Part shown: positions 1-5,489 of the stretch, piece by piece
How the letters are laid out: each line of letters opens with the position of its first letter
How positions within the stretch are numbered: position 1 is the stretch's first letter
Position numbers and translations under genes: made by a program
Source: Acetofilamentum sp.
Lineage (GTDB): Bacteria > Bacteroidota > Bacteroidia > Bacteroidales > JAADGE01
Reading direction: 5' to 3'
Assembly: GCA_020720705.1 (NCBI GenBank)
Contig: DYOJ01000070.1
Location: 1-9,581, forward strand
DNA: 9,581 nucleotides
The notes under the pieces: generated by a model
Told to the model about the DNA's origin: nothing
The model's database searches: none
Seen by the model: the letters and a program-made list of their open reading frames with translations, nothing else

Positions 1-183
1 TGAAATGACGCTACATTGTCCTACGGACGAATGCAGGTCAGTAGAGACTTTCCATCGTCCGATAGGACATGGAAACGTCAGAAAAGTCTTGACATGACAC
101 TAATTGTAAACGAATACTGCTATGATTGCCGGAACCTATCGTGCCGAGGCAGCAGTGTTTGTAGAGATTTTCTATTTTTACGG
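1..183. other. Non-coding left edge of the window
   Basis: No ORF here resembles a protein on either strand; the short open frames crossing it are shadows of the PIN gene or random. The stretch is richer in G+C than the flanking intergenic DNA and contains the imperfect inverted repeat annotated separately. A weak direct repeat is also visible: bases 41-56 and 161-176 match at 13 of 16 positions, and all three differences are C/T. It could be a decayed intergenic repeat or the edge of an element lying outside the window. Confidence 0.4.
6..80. repeat. Imperfect inverted repeat / hairpin
   Basis: Arms at about 6-30 and 55-80 are complementary, with core GTCCTACGGACGA against GTCCTATCGGACGA (one-base bulge) and weaker pairing outward through TGACG. 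A tighter alternative stem lies inside it: GAC-TTTCCAT-(c)-GTCC, loop GATA, GGAC-ATGGAAA-(c)-GTC, spanning 46-79 with 14 pairs and two single-base bulges. Neither side is followed by a T-run, so it is not a simple intrinsic terminator. It may be a small palindromic intergenic repeat; its identity is unknown. Confidence 0.45.
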
Positions 184-597
184 CTATTTGAAGGGGTTGA
201 TTATTTGCAAATTTTTCTCGATAACTTGTTCGTGTTGCATATCTTCGGTGTACAATAACGTGCACTTATTTTGCAACGCGGAGGCTACGATTAATGAATC
301 CCAATATGAAAATCCATATTTTTCTTTTACTTTTAGACACAATTGTATTTCTGAATAGTCAAGGGACGCAATGTTAAACAAACTTGATAATTCAATGATA
401 TTACTTTATATTTTGTTATGTTCGATATTATTTTTAGTCAAAGCGGAATAAAATTCGTTTATAACTTGTACACTCACAAAAAATGCCTTTCCTAAATTCT
501 TCTCGAACAGATGTTTAATCGTTTGTTGCTTTACATTATCCTGCTGAATGTATCCATAAACAAGGATATTGGTATCAACAAAAATCTTATTTCTCAT
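184..597 (-). pseudogene. PIN-domain toxin (VapC-like), interrupted by an in-frame stop
   Basis: VapC-type PIN proteins are small metal-dependent RNases neutralised by an antitoxin encoded just upstream. Read through, this frame is 137 residues, a normal VapC length. It starts VDTNILVYGY (D8) and continues with INEF (E48), SYWDSLIVASAL (D100) and LLYTEDM (D119), so all four acidic positions expected in a PIN active site are present. Codon 64 (406-408) is TAA. The frame is unshifted on both sides, so this is a nonsense change rather than a frameshift. The first part would give a 63-residue fragment; a TTG at 381 could in principle restart the second part. The ATG at 597 overlaps the end of the antitoxin gene by 11 bases, as in a translationally coupled pair. 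The family assignment is firm. Whether the stop is real or a sequencing error cannot be seen here. Confidence 0.85.
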
Positions 598-835
598 AAA
601 GTTCTTCTCTTGAAAATAGCTTAAAATCAGAACGTTGAATCGGATTATTGATAAATCCGGGTATTTTTTTTAATATTTTTTCGGTTTTTTCGGTTGTAGA
701 AGAAATCTCAATGTTATACTTAAAAATAATATATTCGAGAAGATGTGCAAACTCTTTTTCGGCTTCTTTATCTAATTTTGAAAAGAAGAGTTGCGGATTT
801 TCCTTAAAAACATTTATATCTATTGTTTTGTGCAT
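587..835 (-). CDS. Putative antitoxin partner of the PIN toxin
   Basis: This 82-residue, highly charged protein lies directly upstream of the PIN toxin frame and overlaps it by 11 bases, the usual arrangement of an antitoxin before its VapC. The middle (about residues 18-43, LDKEAEKEF onward to KYNIE) looks helical and recalls the DUF2281-type small antitoxins, which have an amphipathic helix ending in a KY-type motif. The C-terminal part, about residues 65-82, ends FKLFSREELYEK and would be the toxin-wrapping tail in such proteins. I see no clear ribbon-helix-helix or AbrB motif, so the exact family is uncertain. The ATG at 835 follows a good -7 promoter element by 14 bases, implying a very short leader. 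The role rests mainly on gene order. The gene is intact although the toxin frame is broken. Confidence 0.7.
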   Translation of the reverse strand: MHKTIDINVFKENPQLFFSKLDKEAEKEFAHLLEYIIFKYNIEISSTTEKTEKILKKIPGFINNPIQRSDFKLFSREELYEK

Positions 836-849
836 GCTTGTATTTATAG

Positions 850-857
850 CAAATTTA
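850..857 (-). promoter_or_regulatory. -7 promoter element of the antitoxin/PIN operon
   Basis: On the minus strand this reads TAAATTTG, a full match to the Bacteroidetes -7 consensus TAnnTTTG. It sits 14 bases before the antitoxin ATG, so transcription would begin only a few bases ahead of the start codon. No matching -33 TTTG is seen at the usual 19-base spacing; a palindrome lies there instead. Confidence 0.55.
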
Positions 858-871
858 CACTATTTTTTTAA

Positions 872-881
872 AATCCGGATT
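872..881. promoter_or_regulatory. Candidate operator palindrome of the antitoxin/PIN operon
   Basis: AATCCGGATT is a perfect 10-base palindrome in the 67-base gap before the antitoxin gene. It begins 14 bases upstream of the -7 element and so covers the expected -33 region. Toxin-antitoxin operons are usually repressed by the antitoxin or the complex binding a palindrome at the promoter, and the location fits. Binding is inference. Confidence 0.35.
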
Positions 882-902
882 AAGAATATAAAAAAGGATG
901 TG

Positions 903-1520
903 TTACCGTTTGCTGTATCGGATGACTTCGGATTGAATTTTTGCCTTCACCTCGTCCCACGTTACGTTTGCAAACATGTAGGGCATTGGTTCAATGTCAG
1001 CATCGGCGAAATACGACAGGCTTTTCAGCACAAAAAACAGACCGGCTTCGGGATATTTAAGGGTATAGTAATTCAAAATATTTTGTAAACTAAATTTTTT
1101 GAGGAGAAAAAACAAATCAACAAAGTCTTTTTTTGTTCCTCTGTTGGTAATGGCGGATAACTTCATGGCGGCAATATCAATATCTGAGGCTATCCGCATT
1201 TCTTGTTGGAAAATCGGTTCTGCCAACCATTTGTATGGATACTTCACGATATCTACTTTGATTCCGTTCAGTCTGAGAATTTTAATCGGTTTTGAAAAAC
1301 TTATTATCTCCGTTTTTCCTATTTGTGATAGCAATTCAATCAGCGTATTGTCGTCTGTTTCCAATTCTCCGAACAAGTCTATGTCAATCGATTTCCGATG
1401 TCCGTACAGTAAAGCCAAGCCCGTTCCTCCGACTAAGCGTAACTTGTCAATCTCCGGAATTGCCTGAATTTTTTGTATCAGACCCAGTGTTGCGGGTTCG
1501 ACTGTTTCGAGGTGTAACAT
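903..1520 (-). CDS. Nucleotidyltransferase toxin, AbiEii/AbiGii family
   Basis: AbiEii-type proteins are nucleotidyltransferase-fold toxins of type IV toxin-antitoxin and abortive-infection systems; studied relatives modify tRNA acceptor ends or otherwise transfer nucleotides. The 205-residue product has the family signature: LHLETVEPATLGL at the start, GGTGLALLYG (31-40), HRKSIDIDLF (41-50) with the metal-binding pair D46 and D48, a likely third carboxylate at D90 (KVDIV), and the second motif KLSAITNRGTKKDFVDL (120-136). Length is close to normal for the family and no key residue is missing. The ATG at 1520 is supported by the conserved LHLETVEP opening, although it lies 43 bases inside the end of the upstream antitoxin gene, which suggests coupled translation. 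The substrate cannot be read from sequence. Confidence 0.92.
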   Translation of the reverse strand: MLHLETVEPATLGLIQKIQAIPEIDKLRLVGGTGLALLYGHRKSIDIDLFGELETDDNTLIELLSQIGKTEIISFSKPIKILRLNGIKVDIVKYPYKWLAEPIFQQEMRIASDIDIAAMKLSAITNRGTKKDFVDLFFLLKKFSLQNILNYYTLKYPEAGLFFVLKSLSYFADADIEPMPYMFANVTWDEVKAKIQSEVIRYSKR

Positions 1521-1783
1521 GAAAATTTTTGAATATCTTTATCTGACAACAACGCAATATATGACGCTGTTTTAATATCTAACTCTCTCAGATTTTCAGC
1601 AATTTCAGCTATAGAATCGAGACCGTATAATGCCTCTAATTTCTTCCAATCCGGATACATGCCATACATAATCACATATTTAATCACGTATCGCTTGTGT
1701 TTTTCCAAATCTAAGGTGTTTTTATCCACATCCCAAAAAAGGTGTTCGGAAAAATCGTGTATGGTTATCTTTTTTTCTGACAT
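1478..1783 (-). CDS. DUF6922-type antitoxin-like protein paired with AbiEii
   Basis: A 101-residue protein encoded immediately before the AbiEii toxin and overlapping it by 43 bases. It shows the pattern I associate with the DUF6922 family common in Bacteroidota: HLFWDVDKNTLDLEKHKRYV near the N-terminus, a YPDWKKLEALYG segment, a middle NLRELDIKTASYIALL helix, and a C-terminal KFSCYTSKQ motif. This small protein regularly precedes AbiEii nucleotidyltransferases in the phylum and is taken as the cognate antitoxin, possibly also a repressor. I chose the ATG at 1783 (MSEKKITIH); a GTG at 1789 would add two residues. There is no membrane segment or signal. Family assignment is from memory of the motif pattern; the antitoxin role is inferred from context. 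Confidence 0.82.
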   Translation of the reverse strand: MSEKKITIHDFSEHLFWDVDKNTLDLEKHKRYVIKYVIMYGMYPDWKKLEALYGLDSIAEIAENLRELDIKTASYIALLSDKDIQKFSCYTSKQSNPQHWV

Positions 1784-1811
1784 GCTCACGCCACGTAAGT
1801 TACATGAAAAT

Positions 1812-1842
1812 AACTTATCAGTTTGATTTTTAACAACTTATC
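1812..1842 (-). repeat. Two direct copies of GATAAGTT upstream of the AbiE-type pair
   Basis: In the 70-base gap between the antiterminator gene and the antitoxin, GATAAGTT occurs twice on the minus strand (1812-1819 and 1835-1842), with starts 23 bases apart, about two helical turns. The copy nearer the gene overlaps a partial -7 element (TAAGTTAT, TAnnTT), with TTG 16 bases upstream of it. This could be a promoter with paired binding sites for autoregulation; the repeat is seen, the function is inferred. Confidence 0.35.
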
Positions 1843-1862
1843 CGAAAAAGTAATTATTCGGA
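1841..1862 (-). terminator. Weak hairpin at the end of the antiterminator gene
   Basis: On the minus strand TCCGAA and TTCGGA form a 6-base stem around a 10-base loop, overlapping the last codons and stop of the antiterminator gene. No clean T-run follows it, so termination is probably inefficient, and some read-through into the toxin-antitoxin pair is possible. Confidence 0.25.
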
Positions 1863-2381
1863 TTTTATTTTTTTGAAAGAGTTTCGACTTGCTTCTACGA
1901 GCAAATTTACACCCATTGATTCAATTCTTACTGCAAATTTATACTTTCCTCTGAACTCTGCCAAATTTCCTTTGATTCCTTTTAAAGCTCCTGATTTAAA
2001 TTCAACGATTTCGTTGATACTGAAATCTTCGTTTGAGACTTCAACTGTTCCTGAACCTTGTATTAGGAATTTTTTAATATTTTCGATTTCTTGTTCTCTA
2101 ATCTTTATCTTTTCGCCGCCAATTGTTACATATTTAACAAATCCTAAGATGAGTTTAGGTATTTCGTAATATTGTTTTTCATTCACTCTTACAAACACAT
2201 ACGAGCGGAAGAGTGGGGCTTCTATGTTTACAAACCTGTCGCTTCGTTGTCGTAATTCCTTATTTAAGGGCAGATACGATTCATACCCGTATTGTTGTAA
2301 TTGTTCGTTTACTTTTTTTTCAGCTTTGGGCTTAGTGTATATTGCATACCATTGCGGTTGTTCGGTCGTATTTTGGTTCAT
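1854..2381 (-). CDS. UpxY/NusG-family transcription antiterminator
   Basis: A NusG paralogue, 175 residues from the ATG at 2381. The N-terminal NGN domain (about 8-107) opens with QWYAIYTKPKAEKKV, followed by YESYLPL and PLFRSYVFVRV. The C-terminal half contains the KOW-like segment VEFKSGALKGIKGNLAEF (about 126-143). The length and the WYA...KPKAEKKV opening match the UpxY proteins of Bacteroides capsule loci, specialised antiterminators that let RNA polymerase read through long polysaccharide operons. A TTG at 2390 would add three residues, but the ATG is preferred. It follows the permease gene by 20 bases and so shares its promoter. It is odd that it lies last, after an export gene, because UpxY genes normally open their operon. 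Housekeeping NusG is less likely: no ribosomal-protein or secE neighbours, and the context is polysaccharide export. Confidence 0.88.
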   Translation of the reverse strand: MNQNTTEQPQWYAIYTKPKAEKKVNEQLQQYGYESYLPLNKELRQRSDRFVNIEAPLFRSYVFVRVNEKQYYEIPKLILGFVKYVTIGGEKIKIREQEIENIKKFLIQGSGTVEVSNEDFSINEIVEFKSGALKGIKGNLAEFRGKYKFAVRIESMGVNLLVEASRNSFKKIKSE

Positions 2382-2401
2382 TGCCGACAAAAACTTAAAA
2401 T

Positions 2402-3274
2402 CTAAACAGTATCCATAAATGATTGCTCAATTTTATTAAACATCAGGATTCCGATTGTGAGCAGAACAATCATAAAACCAAAGCTGTACAATAAGTGCAT
2501 CCAATCAAAATTGCCGGAGCCGAGCATGGCATAACGGAATGCTTCAACAATCGAAGTTATCGGATTTGCTAAAAGCCAAATTTGTTTTTCTCCGGATATT
2601 TGCGACAGCGGATATACTATAGGTGTTGCATACATCCAAAGTTGAACACCGAAAGCGACTAAATTTGTTAAATCTCGATATTTTGTTGTCAAAGATGATA
2701 TTATTATGCCGAATCCAAGACCCAAACCTGCCATCATAACTACGAGCAAAGGAATTGTGAGCATATAGATATTCGGACTGAAATCGGCTCCCGTTAAACC
2801 AAAGTACAGCATAAAAACAAGTAGAAAACCAAATTGAATACCGAATTGTATCAAATTGGAAATCACGATAGAAATTGGGCTGACTAAACGAGGGAAATAG
2901 ACTTTGCCGAATATACTTGCATTTGCAACAAATGTGTTTGAGGTTGCAGTGAGTGCTTGGGCAAAATAATTCCATGCTGTAATGCCTGCCATGTAAAACA
3001 GCATCGGAGGTAAGCCATCAGTGGGGATACCCGCTATGCGTCCGAATACGACTGTAAACATCAATGTTGTAAGCAATGGTTGCACCAAAAACCACAGCGG
3101 TCCGAGAATGGTTTGTTTGTATTTTGCCACAAAATCGCGACGCACAAACAACAACATCAAATCACGATATCGCCATATTTCTTTGAAATTTACATCAAAG
3201 AGGTGTCGCTTAGGGCGTATTTCCATGTTCCAAGCCGGCTCTTGCTTTGTATTTGATAGTTGTGATTCTAACAT
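2402..3274 (-). CDS. ABC-2 type polysaccharide export permease (Wzm/TagG-like)
   Basis: Inner-membrane permease of the ABC family that exports lipid-linked O-antigen or capsule-type glycans; it works as a dimer with an ATPase of the Wzt/TagH type. The 290-residue length is normal. A cytoplasmic N-terminus with the characteristic amphipathic entry (about 30-57: EIWRYRDLMLLFVRRDF, then KYKQTILGPLW) precedes about six hydrophobic segments near 58-79, 88-108, 131-158, 170-193, 203-222 and 258-279. Family motifs include KYRDLTNLV (198-206), MYATPIVYP (214-222) and NPITSIVEAFRY (237-248). The ATG at 3274 lies downstream of a consensus promoter. No ATPase gene is present on either side within the window, so the partner must be encoded elsewhere or be lost. 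The transported glycan cannot be deduced. Confidence 0.93.
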   Translation of the reverse strand: MLESQLSNTKQEPAWNMEIRPKRHLFDVNFKEIWRYRDLMLLFVRRDFVAKYKQTILGPLWFLVQPLLTTLMFTVVFGRIAGIPTDGLPPMLFYMAGITAWNYFAQALTATSNTFVANASIFGKVYFPRLVSPISIVISNLIQFGIQFGFLLVFMLYFGLTGADFSPNIYMLTIPLLVVMMAGLGLGFGIIISSLTTKYRDLTNLVAFGVQLWMYATPIVYPLSQISGEKQIWLLANPITSIVEAFRYAMLGSGNFDWMHLLYSFGFMIVLLTIGILMFNKIEQSFMDTV

Positions 3275-3307
3275 TGATGGTTTGAGATTCGTAATACTTT
3301 ATGATTG

Positions 3308-3338
3308 CAAAAGTAATGTATTTTTTGGTGTTTTCAAA
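3308..3338 (-). promoter_or_regulatory. Consensus Bacteroides promoter of the permease-antiterminator operon
   Basis: On the minus strand TTTG (3335-3338) is followed after exactly 19 bases by TACTTTTG (3308-3315), matching the Bacteroides -33/-7 consensus TTTG-N19-TAnnTTTG at every defined position. Transcription would start around 3300, leaving a leader of roughly 25-30 bases before the permease ATG, too short for the long leader in which UpxY proteins usually act. The rest of the 200-base gap (3339-3474) is AT-rich. It has loose inverted repeats (TTGTGTCA/TGACACAA, GAGAGTTT/AAACTCTC) and no gene. Confidence 0.7.
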
Positions 3339-3474
3339 TTTTTGTGTCAGATTGTTGTCAAATATACTGTTTACGGTTTAAAGTTGAGAGTTTAAATTGA
3401 CACAATCCAAAGACTATCTGTTAATTAGAGTAAATCGAAATCTCAAACTCTCCCTCATGAAAGTATAAATATCC

Positions 3475-3780
3475 TCAAAAAGCCCTCAATATTTGGTCTA
3501 AACTTGCACCCTTGCCAAGTATGAAATATGCTGCTGCAATCAAAGTGCTGATTATCAATATAAGTCGAATTTTTGAGGCGCGTTCGGTATGCGCTCGTTT
3601 GCGTTCAATTAAATTTCGCATTGACCCTTTTATTTGCGGACGATATTCGAAATTTTCTTCGTTTTCCTGAGTTGCTTGTGCACGCTTTTGTGCCAATGCT
3701 TCTTTTTTCGCATCGTAATACAAGGGACGATAGTTGAACTTTTGGTATTCCGGCAATTTGAATATTCTGAATCGAGTCAT
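3475..3780 (-). CDS. Small conserved-looking protein with one C-terminal membrane helix
   Basis: A 101-residue protein of unknown function. The N-terminus (FRIFKLPEYQKFNYRPLYYD, about 4-23) has the aromatic/basic style of short Bacteroidota proteins beginning with a KxxxYxPxYYD-type motif. A charged, probably helical segment follows (about 25-70, with KKEALAQKRAQ and RNLIERKRAHTERASK), then one hydrophobic helix at about 71-88 (IRLILIISTLIAAAYFIL) and a short tail. There is no signal peptide. The strong positive charge just before the helix suggests a tail-anchored inner-membrane protein with most of the chain in the cytoplasm. It stands alone between a terminator hairpin and the permease promoter; I saw no convincing consensus promoter in front. 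That it is a real gene is supported by its non-random composition and membrane topology; no function is proposed. Confidence 0.72.
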   Translation of the reverse strand: MTRFRIFKLPEYQKFNYRPLYYDAKKEALAQKRAQATQENEENFEYRPQIKGSMRNLIERKRAHTERASKIRLILIISTLIAAAYFILGKGASLDQILRAF

Positions 3781-3899
3781 TGTATCAATTTTTATTTTAT
3801 TAAACCGAATAATAAATATTACATAATTGACTTCTAAAATATAGATTTACAATATTCTATAGTCTGTTGTTTGCTGTCTGATGTCTTAAATCTAAGATA

Positions 3900-3926
3900 A
3901 GTGCCGCGAGAAAATGAGGCGGCACT
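3900..3926 (-). terminator. GC-rich hairpin after the lipoprotein-DUF5723 operon
   Basis: AGTGCCGC (3900-3907) and GCGGCACT (3919-3926) form a perfect 8-base stem with an 11-base loop, 17 bases beyond the stop codon of the DUF5723 gene. On the minus strand the run after it (TTATCTTAGATTT) is only moderately T-rich; on the plus strand GTTTATTTTTTG follows. It is most probably the intrinsic terminator of the operon. There is no plus-strand gene for it to serve. Confidence 0.65.
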
Positions 3927-3943
3927 GTTTATTTTTTGAAAAA

Positions 3944-5476
3944 TTAGTCTAATAAGGGGATGTCTTTTTTGTATCCGCAAATTGTGAGGTTGAGTCCGGT
4001 GTGAACCGTGATTCGTTTGGTATTGCGAATCCATTTTTCGGCTGTTTCACTATCGTTTATTGTCCAATAAAACGGAGCGATGTTGTCGGATAGGATGTAA
4101 AATTGCAGCGGTCCGAACTTTGAGACCAAACCGGCGCCGATATTGTTGTATAAACCGTCTGTTAATGTGTAACTTGCGGTCAGTCCCCAGCCTCGTAAAA
4201 AGTGCAAATTTGCAGACAATGTTGCAGCCGAAAATACAGACTTGTTGTAGAACGTTCCGCGATACAAAGCACCTAAGTCGAACCATTTTACAGGCGAGTA
4301 TGTGCCTCCTATGTAAAGTTTTGAGGTCAAAGACGTTTTGTAACTGTCGTTCGTAAATTTGCCTTTTGAAATAAAGTTTGATAAGGTGTCGCTCATATCT
4401 GCAAAAAACTCGTCAGCCAAACTTACATCTGCATTCTCTGCTTCGTAATAATTTGAAATATAGTGTGCTACATCTAAACCTGTGAATGTCATTTCGCCGG
4501 ATTGTTCGACTTGAATCGGATTTGATTTCCATTTTATAAACCCCAAATCTGTTATTGATGCTGAAACATTCCATTGCTTATTGATTTGATAATCATAACC
4601 TAAATCAAATCCGAGTCCAAAGTTTTGACCTAAAATGAGTTGGAATAAACCTGCATCACCGATTCTGCCTTCATCAAATGCTGTAGTTTTTTCGTCCATA
4701 AAATCTTCAATGGAATTACCCAAATCTTCAACAAATTGGGTAAACGCTGCGGTATCACCGGTATTTAACTGTGTTGCATCTGCTCCGGCGACTATATTTG
4801 CTTCGCGGATGAGCATCTCGGTAGCAAAGGTGTAGTCATAATCGTCCACATCGGTGTACCATTTCATGCCGATATTTCTTGCTTCAAAATTTGCCATCCC
4901 CGACAGTAGTTTTACACGTAAACCGACACTCATATTGTTGTAAAATTCTTTGGATAGTCCGAAAGATGTTTCAAAATAGTTTGTAAAATCCTGACCGAAT
5001 GTAAAATCCAGCGGTGTGCCGTCCGGTCTGTAATTACCGTTTCGTACCTCCAAAATCGAACGTGGGTATTGGAAATTCATGGTGGTTTTGTTTGCCATAC
5101 CGAATGAGAAATAGTAACTGTTCGGCAGTCGGAATCCAAAGCTGAGTATATCAAATTCCATTGTCGTGCTGATGTAGTTTTTCTCTTTCATTGCAGCTTC
5201 CATTCCGTCTATATCTATCATAAATGTGTCTGCTCGGTGTGGGTCCGGTACTATCGCATCTTTGAACGTAAATCCTGAATGATAGGTGCTTATGAACGTA
5301 CTGCTAAGAACGGGCATGCCGATATACAGCTTGCAATCCGGCTGCTTGGCTACATTATCTTTAGTATATTGCGGTAAACGACGCATATTGTACATCACAT
5401 TGTCCTGTGCGCGTAATCCGGTAACTAAAAAAAACATTACAAAAAGGAGTGCTATTGATTTTTTTACTGATTTCAT
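3944..5476 (-). CDS. DUF5723-family outer-membrane barrel-like protein
   Basis: A 510-residue exported protein. From the ATG at 5476 it begins with a classic signal peptide: KSVKKS, hydrophobic IALLFVMFFLVTG, then LRA|QDN as the likely cleavage site. This start gives a normal signal; the frame also allows upstream ATGs at 5518, 5503 and 5500, which would add 8-14 residues before the basic stretch and overlap the upstream gene. The mature chain opens in the DUF5723 style (YIGMPVLSS, then HSGFTFKDAI) and continues with many alternating aromatic strands such as FSFGMANKTTMNFQYP, GLGFDLGYDYQINKQWNVSASI and KWFDLGALYRGTFYNKS. This suggests a mostly beta outer-membrane barrel related in style to PorP/SprF- or FadL-like Bacteroidota proteins. 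The family's function is not known to me. It is co-transcribed with the preceding lipoprotein gene. Confidence 0.82.
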   Translation of the reverse strand: MKSVKKSIALLFVMFFLVTGLRAQDNVMYNMRRLPQYTKDNVAKQPDCKLYIGMPVLSSTFISTYHSGFTFKDAIVPDPHRADTFMIDIDGMEAAMKEKNYISTTMEFDILSFGFRLPNSYYFSFGMANKTTMNFQYPRSILEVRNGNYRPDGTPLDFTFGQDFTNYFETSFGLSKEFYNNMSVGLRVKLLSGMANFEARNIGMKWYTDVDDYDYTFATEMLIREANIVAGADATQLNTGDTAAFTQFVEDLGNSIEDFMDEKTTAFDEGRIGDAGLFQLILGQNFGLGFDLGYDYQINKQWNVSASITDLGFIKWKSNPIQVEQSGEMTFTGLDVAHYISNYYEAENADVSLADEFFADMSDTLSNFISKGKFTNDSYKTSLTSKLYIGGTYSPVKWFDLGALYRGTFYNKSVFSAATLSANLHFLRGWGLTASYTLTDGLYNNIGAGLVSKFGPLQFYILSDNIAPFYWTINDSETAEKWIRNTKRITVHTGLNLTICGYKKDIPLLD

Positions 5477-5489
5477 AGGGTTTATGTGT

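Noticed and set aside
6..80. Integron attC site or insertion-sequence end
   Set aside because: No RYYYAAC/GTTRRRY core sites and no transposase or integrase gene in the window.
184..381. Second half of the PIN frame as a separate 65-residue gene from a TTG
   Set aside because: It is in the same frame as the upstream half and supplies the missing D100 and D119 of one PIN domain, so one interrupted gene is the simpler reading.
648..1088. Plus-strand open frame of 146 codons
   Set aside because: It lies opposite the antitoxin and AbiEii genes, both with recognisable families; its protein has no motif and shifts composition along its length.
1079..1130. Intrinsic terminator signal from T/A-rich runs within the AbiEii region
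   Set aside because: The runs are inside coding sequence and have no stable GC stem beside them.
3862..3887. GTCTG-rich stretch resembling a short tandem repeat
   Set aside because: The units (gtctg, gctgtctg, gatgtct) are irregular and only two to three copies; similar low-complexity strings are common in Bacteroidota intergenic DNA.
4050..4286. Short Arg/Cys-rich minus-strand frame inside the DUF5723 gene
   Set aside because: Out-of-frame shadow of a coherent signal-peptide-to-barrel reading frame; no start context of its own.
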